Shown: one piece after another, positions 35,253 to 37,657 of the stretch | How positions within the stretch are numbered: the first letter of the stretch is position 1 | Layout: each line of letters begins with the position of its first letter | Source of the DNA: Flavobacteriaceae bacterium | Lineage (GTDB): Bacteria; Bacteroidota; Bacteroidia; Flavobacteriales; Flavobacteriaceae | Length of the DNA: 37,657 nucleotides | Direction: 5' to 3' | Assembly (NCBI GenBank): GCA_029247985.1 | Contig: JAQWKF010000058.1 | Location: forward strand, 1 to 37,657 | The notes under the pieces: generated by a model | The model's database searches: none | The model's input: the letters and a program-made list of their open reading frames with translations, nothing else | What the model was told of the DNA's origin: nothing | Position numbers and translations under genes: made by a program

Positions 35253-36314
35253 GTGAACGCATCAATACACATAACACCCTCAACAGGATCTAGAATAGAT
35301 ACCGTTGATTTTAGCAATCTTGCATTCGGATCTACTTTTTCGGATCATATGTTTGTTTGCGACTACCGTGACGGACAGTGGCAGACCCCGGAGATTGTAC
35401 CTTATGCACCCATGGAACTTTCTCCAGCTGCAAGTGTTTTACACTACGGTCAAGCTGTATTTGAGGGCATGAAAGCATTCAAAGATGACGAGGGAAGTGT
35501 CTGGTTGTTTAGACCTGATCAGAACGCAAAACGCATTAATAAGTCTGCCGAACGTCTTGCGATACCACAATTTCCAGAAGCCCTATTTCTAGATGGCATG
35601 AAACAGCTCATTACTCTTGACAAGGCTTGGGTAAAAGCAGGAAAAGGAAATTCGTTATATGTGAGACCATTTGTTTTTGCTTCTCAAGCAGGGGTTCAAG
35701 CATCTGCTGCAACCGAATATCGTTTTATGATTATTTGTGCACCTGTAAGCAGTTATTATGGTGGCGAGGTTCGTGTAAAAATTGCAGATCATTACAGTCG
35801 TGCCCCTCAAGGTGGTACAGGCTACGCCAAGGCAGCTGGAAACTATGGAGGTCAGTTCTACCCTACCCAATTGGCAAAAAGTGAAGGGTACCAACAAGTA
35901 ATATGGACTGATGCTGCCACCCACGAATATATTGAAGAAGCTGGCACCATGAATTTATTCTTTCGCATTGGTGATACCCTAATTACGGCGCCAACAAGTG
36001 ATAGTATTTTAGATGGTGTGACAAGAAAGAGTATTTTGGATTTAGCAACGCATTTAGGATTAAAAACTGAAGTGCGCATGCTTCGTGTTGCCGAACTAAT
36101 TGAAGCATCAAAATCGGGTACACTACTTGAAATTTTTGGTAGTGGTACGGCTGTAGTGGTCCAAACCATTGATGGTTTTGGCTACAAAGGAGAAAAATTT
36201 GAAACCCCACTGCCAAAAAATAGCTTTGCCTTAATGTTAAAGGAAAAATTGATGGATATACAGTATAACAATGCTGAAGATCCATTTCATTGGCGCTACA
36301 AAGTTTGTGACTAG
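35253..36314 (+). CDS. ilvE: Branched-chain-amino-acid aminotransferase
   Basis: The enzyme exchanges amino groups between glutamate and the keto acids of Leu, Ile and Val. It is a fold-type IV PLP enzyme; the length from GTG 35253 is 353 aa, similar to the longer BCAT group. Visible motifs are VLHYGQAVFEGMKAFKDD, LFRPDQNAKRINKSAERL, YVRPF, and the GTGYAKAAGNYGG segment with the PLP-binding Lys. EYIEEAGTMNLFF and DGVTRKSILDLA follow, then FGSGTAVVVQ. The track start at 35124 lies inside the divergent neighbour gene; flavobacterial homologues begin near VDFSNLAFGS, which fits GTG 35253. The stop shares the palindrome CTAG with the stop of the convergent MazG-like gene. Confidence 0.93.
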   Translation: MNASIHITPSTGSRIDTVDFSNLAFGSTFSDHMFVCDYRDGQWQTPEIVPYAPMELSPAASVLHYGQAVFEGMKAFKDDEGSVWLFRPDQNAKRINKSAERLAIPQFPEALFLDGMKQLITLDKAWVKAGKGNSLYVRPFVFASQAGVQASAATEYRFMIICAPVSSYYGGEVRVKIADHYSRAPQGGTGYAKAAGNYGGQFYPTQLAKSEGYQQVIWTDAATHEYIEEAGTMNLFFRIGDTLITAPTSDSILDGVTRKSILDLATHLGLKTEVRMLRVAELIEASKSGTLLEIFGSGTAVVVQTIDGFGYKGEKFETPLPKNSFALMLKEKLMDIQYNNAEDPFHWRYKVCD

Positions 36315-36694
36315 TCCAAAAACTGCTTTAAATCTGGACGCCTGTAGTTAGGTCCCTTCATTACCTTACCATCTTCCCTATAAATAGGTTTGCCGTCTAC
36401 ACCAAGTTTGCTCATATTACTGTCCTGAATTTCTGCAAAGACATCTTCAATTATGTGTTGCATGCCGTGTGTGAGTATGGTGCCGCATAATATATAGAGC
36501 ATGTCGCCAAGGGCATCGGCCACTTCAACCAAATCATTGTTATTTGCTGCTTCAAGATATTCTTCGTTCTCCTCCGCCATCAATCTGTGGCGTAAGTTTA
36601 ATATGTCATCAGCTGTTGTAGCTGTTGGTTTTTGAGCGACTCCTACGCCAAAGGCTTTGTGAAATGCCGCTACTGCATCAAGTTGGTCTTGCAT
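36311..36694 (-). CDS. MazG-like / phosphoribosyl-ATP pyrophosphohydrolase-like NTP-PPase
   Basis: This 127-aa all-alpha NTP pyrophosphohydrolase fold protein has the metal-binding motifs RLMAEENEEYLEA (ExxE type) and DALGDMLYILCG (ExxD-type partner). A C-terminal part (FAEIQDSNMSKLGVDGKPIYREDGKVMKGPNYRRPDL) is found in stand-alone homologues of HisE-like proteins. It probably hydrolyses a (d)NTP or related nucleotide to the monophosphate and pyrophosphate; it is not the biosynthetic HisE, since no his genes are near. It converges on ilvE with a 4-nt overlap and diverges from the 60-aa gene. Confidence 0.85.
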   Translation of the reverse strand: MQDQLDAVAAFHKAFGVGVAQKPTATTADDILNLRHRLMAEENEEYLEAANNNDLVEVADALGDMLYILCGTILTHGMQHIIEDVFAEIQDSNMSKLGVDGKPIYREDGKVMKGPNYRRPDLKQFLD

Positions 36695-36723
36695 TTTTTT
36701 ATAGTTTCGCTAAAAATAACATT

Positions 36724-36906
36724 ATGTTCAGCAACGGTCAATTGATTTTTGCCCTTTTTTTTATTGTAAGCTTCACTTTCGTCATTATATATAGCTACAA
36801 AAAGGACAAACAAAAAAGTAAAAAATATTTTAAAGGAAGTTTTTGGGTGTTGATAGGCTTTTTAATTTTTGTCAGCTTACTGGTAGGTCTTAAAAGCATC
36901 GTGTAG
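36724..36906 (+). CDS. Small two-helix membrane protein (60 aa)
   Basis: From ATG 36724 the protein reads MFSNGQLIFALFFIVSFTFVIIYSYKKDKQKSKKYFKG and then a second hydrophobic helix (FWVLIGFLIFVSLLVGLKSIV). It therefore has two membrane helices joined by a strongly basic loop, which should face the cytosol. I do not recognise a named family, though I recall similar proteins next to crcB in other flavobacteria. The ORF-track start at 36625 runs back through the MazG-like gene and is rejected. crcB begins one base after its stop, so the two are almost certainly co-translated. Confidence 0.75.
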   Translation: MFSNGQLIFALFFIVSFTFVIIYSYKKDKQKSKKYFKGSFWVLIGFLIFVSLLVGLKSIV

Positions 36907-36907
36907 C

Positions 36908-37285
36908 ATGAATATGATTTCTTTCTTACTAGTTTTTCTAGGTGGGGGGCTTGGAAGCCTTTTTAGATATAGTATAGGACTTTTGATAAAGCCCATATCT
37001 CCTCAGTTACCTTTGGCGACACTTATCGCAAATGTAATAGGGTGTTTGTTGTTGGGCTTACTTATGGGTTTTCTCAGCACAAAGTCTTCTGTATCCAATA
37101 CGCAGCATATGTTATTAGCTGTTGGCTTTTGTGGCGGCCTGACTACCTTTTCCACTTTTACATTAGAGAACATGCGCTTTATTGAGCAAGGCCAGCTTTT
37201 CAACTTCTTTATTTACAGTATTGGCACTTTTACACTAGGAATGGCCTGTATATATGCTGGAATGTTATTGCATAAGCAGTTTTAG
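36908..37285 (+). CDS. crcB: Fluoride channel CrcB/Fluc
   Basis: Fluc proteins are dual-topology dimers that let fluoride leave the cell. The 125-aa protein has four membrane helices. Signatures are FLGGGLGSLFRYSIG at the N-terminus, TLIANVIGCLLLGLLMG (the conserved Asn in helix 2), and VGFCGGLTTFSTFTLENM with the pore-lining Thr/Phe and central sodium-site region. Only one crcB copy is seen, so it would work as a homodimer. I find no fluoride riboswitch upstream; the gene is joined to the preceding small membrane protein. A weak ACCCC-N9-GGGGT hairpin with a T-rich flank lies 38 nt downstream. Confidence 0.94.
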   Translation: MNMISFLLVFLGGGLGSLFRYSIGLLIKPISPQLPLATLIANVIGCLLLGLLMGFLSTKSSVSNTQHMLLAVGFCGGLTTFSTFTLENMRFIEQGQLFNFFIYSIGTFTLGMACIYAGMLLHKQF

Positions 37286-37323
37286 CAACACTATCAACAA
37301 AAAAAGCATATAAATTTTATTAT

Positions 37324-37342
37324 ACCCCTATTTTAATGGGGT
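37324..37342. promoter_or_regulatory. C/G dyad 1: ACCCC-N9-GGGGT
   Basis: This is a perfect 5-bp inverted repeat with a 9-nt AT-rich centre. It could be a weak crcB terminator (T-rich sequence follows), but its likeness to dyad 2 suggests a protein-binding site. Confidence 0.4.
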
Positions 37343-37372
37343 TCATATTATTTTTTATATAAATATATACAC

Positions 37373-37399
37373 TTACCCCCTAATTTAATAAGGGGGTAA
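37373..37399. promoter_or_regulatory. C/G dyad 2: TTACCCCCT-N9-AGGGGGTAA
   Basis: This is a perfect 9-bp inverted repeat with a 9-nt AT centre. Neither side has a T-run directly after the stem, so it is unlikely to be a terminator. Its right half lies where a -33 element would be expected for the TACTTTTG box at 37413, as for an operator of an activator or repressor. Confidence 0.55.
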
Positions 37400-37412
37400 A
37401 CACTAATTAGTA

Positions 37413-37420
37413 TACTTTTG
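37413..37420 (+). promoter_or_regulatory. -7 box TACTTTTG at the outer end of the left repeat arm
   Basis: This is an exact TANNTTTG match, 44 nt before the ATG at 37465. No TTTG is present 17-23 nt upstream; dyad 2 occupies that position. Confidence 0.45.
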
Positions 37421-37498
37421 GCTTATTATTAATTCAATATAAATAATTAACTAAACATTACATTATGAAAAATAATTTATCATCTATTTTAACGTTTT
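37413..37498 (+). repeat. Left arm of imperfect inverted repeat
   Basis: The arm contains the TACTTTTG box, a 44-nt leader, ATG and the first 11 codons. It matches the reverse complement of 37552-37641 with three substitutions and one 4-nt indel, including an identical run of at least 41 nt (37444-37484). Confidence 0.95.
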
Positions 37499-37587
37499 TA
37501 GCTCTTGTAGCTTTTTTAGTATTCGGAGGAATGACTAGAGCACAAGTGCTGAAAACGTTAAAATGGATGATAAATTATTTTTCATAA
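37465..37587 (+). pseudogene. Truncated signal-peptide reading frame (40 aa)
   Basis: The frame reads MKNNLSSILTFLALVAFLVF followed by GGMTRAQ, a convincing Sec signal peptide with a cleavage site after TRAQ or near it. It then runs into the right repeat arm and ends as VLKTLKWMINYFS. The tail is merely the antisense of its own start, so this is the 5' end of an exported protein gene cut off by the inverted copy. What the mature protein was cannot be told. Confidence 0.6.
37535..37585 (-). pseudogene. Second signal-peptide start in inverse orientation (16 aa)
   Basis: Read on the minus strand this is MKNNLSSILTFSALVL and then a stop. Its first 11 residues are identical to those of the left copy although one codon differs (TCC for TCT, both Ser). 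It stops inside the loop of the repeat and is only a fragment. Confidence 0.5.
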
Positions 37588-37641
37588 TGTAATGTTTAGT
37601 TAATTATTTATTTATTTTGAATTAATAATGAGCCAAAAGTA
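37552..37641 (-). repeat. Right arm of imperfect inverted repeat
   Basis: This is the inverse copy of the left arm, holding on the minus strand an exact TACTTTTG box (37634-37641), leader, ATG (37585) and 11 codons. It ends 16 bp before the window edge; the outer flanks of the two arms are not alike. Confidence 0.95.
37634..37641 (-). promoter_or_regulatory. -7 box TACTTTTG at the outer end of the right repeat arm
   Basis: This is an exact TANNTTTG match directed leftward, towards the left copy. The -33 position would fall beyond the window end. Confidence 0.4.
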
Positions 37642-37657
37642 AATTAAATACCACTTA

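Larger units (their letters stand above)
37286..37657. other. 372-bp region without an intact gene, holding dyads and an inverted repeat
   Basis: After crcB no full-length gene is present up to the window edge. The region is very AT-rich except for two C/G-rich dyads, followed by a promoter-like box, a leader with a signal-peptide start, and an inverted second copy of the same unit. Separate entries describe the parts. Confidence 0.85.

Noticed and set aside
36600-36724. Possible fluoride riboswitch before the crcB pair
   Set aside because: The region is mostly MazG-like coding sequence and its promoter; I could not find the pseudoknot core of the crcB motif.
37324-37399. Both C/G dyads as tandem terminators of crcB
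   Set aside because: Dyad 2 has no T-run on either side, and the stem of dyad 1 is only 5 bp. The similarity and spacing of the two fit binding sites better, though a weak terminator role for dyad 1 stays open.

Overview
The window is AT-rich chromosomal DNA from a member of the Bacteroidota, most likely class Flavobacteriia. The evidence is a T9SS-type C-terminal sorting domain on a secreted lectin-like protein, NusB with a long N-terminal extension, a cyclophilin-FKBP fusion, DUF4294, DUF3276 (PUR) and DUF2795 family proteins, an 1120-residue SecA, promoter boxes of the TANNTTTG type, and almost no Shine-Dalgarno sequences. Nearly all of it is densely packed core genome. I see no rRNA, tRNA, CRISPR array, insertion sequence, prophage or defence island.

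Layout. 1-5.8 kb: a truncated DUF4294 gene diverging from an M42 aminopeptidase, then acetyl-CoA synthetase and an M3 peptidase on the minus strand. 5.9-10.0 kb (minus): a lectin/T9SS protein, a small GlsB/YeaQ-type membrane protein, pyrD, yajC, a DUF1573 lipoprotein and nusB. 10.1-12.8 kb (plus): an ABC exporter, a PUR-domain protein and a thioredoxin-like protein. 12.8-15.9 kb (minus): the dual immunophilin and RecQ. 16.0-18.5 kb (plus): kpsF-tatC-lptB, meeting pssA on the minus strand. 19.2-26.9 kb (plus): lnt, cobalamin adenosyltransferase, DUF2795, secA, a GT4 glycosyltransferase and msrA. 26.9-32.4 kb (minus): one tightly packed run, mscS - NtrC-like regulator - M28 peptidase - MATE pump - 77-aa protein - PAP2 phosphatase. 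32.6-35.2 kb (minus): dnaJ, grpE and a TIGR01777 epimerase. 35.2-37.3 kb: ilvE (plus), a MazG-like NTP pyrophosphohydrolase (minus), a 60-aa membrane protein and crcB (plus).

Many of the genes serve the cell envelope and protein traffic: SecA, YajC, TatC, LptB, Lnt, KpsF, PssA, the T9SS substrate, PAP2 and MscS. Chaperone and folding genes (DnaJ, GrpE, the immunophilin, MsrA) and peptidases (M42, M3, M28) are the second theme. All five convergent gene pairs overlap at their 3' ends, and several genes have a TANNTTTG box only 4-5 nt before the start codon, which predicts leaderless mRNAs.

The only part that ordinary gene content does not explain is the last ~330 bp. Two C/G-rich dyads 53 bp apart lie upstream of a -10-like box. 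They are followed by a ~90-bp imperfect inverted repeat in which promoter box, leader, start codon and signal-peptide start are duplicated head to head. It may be a phase-variation or recombination remnant, or an assembly join at a contig end; the sequence alone cannot decide.
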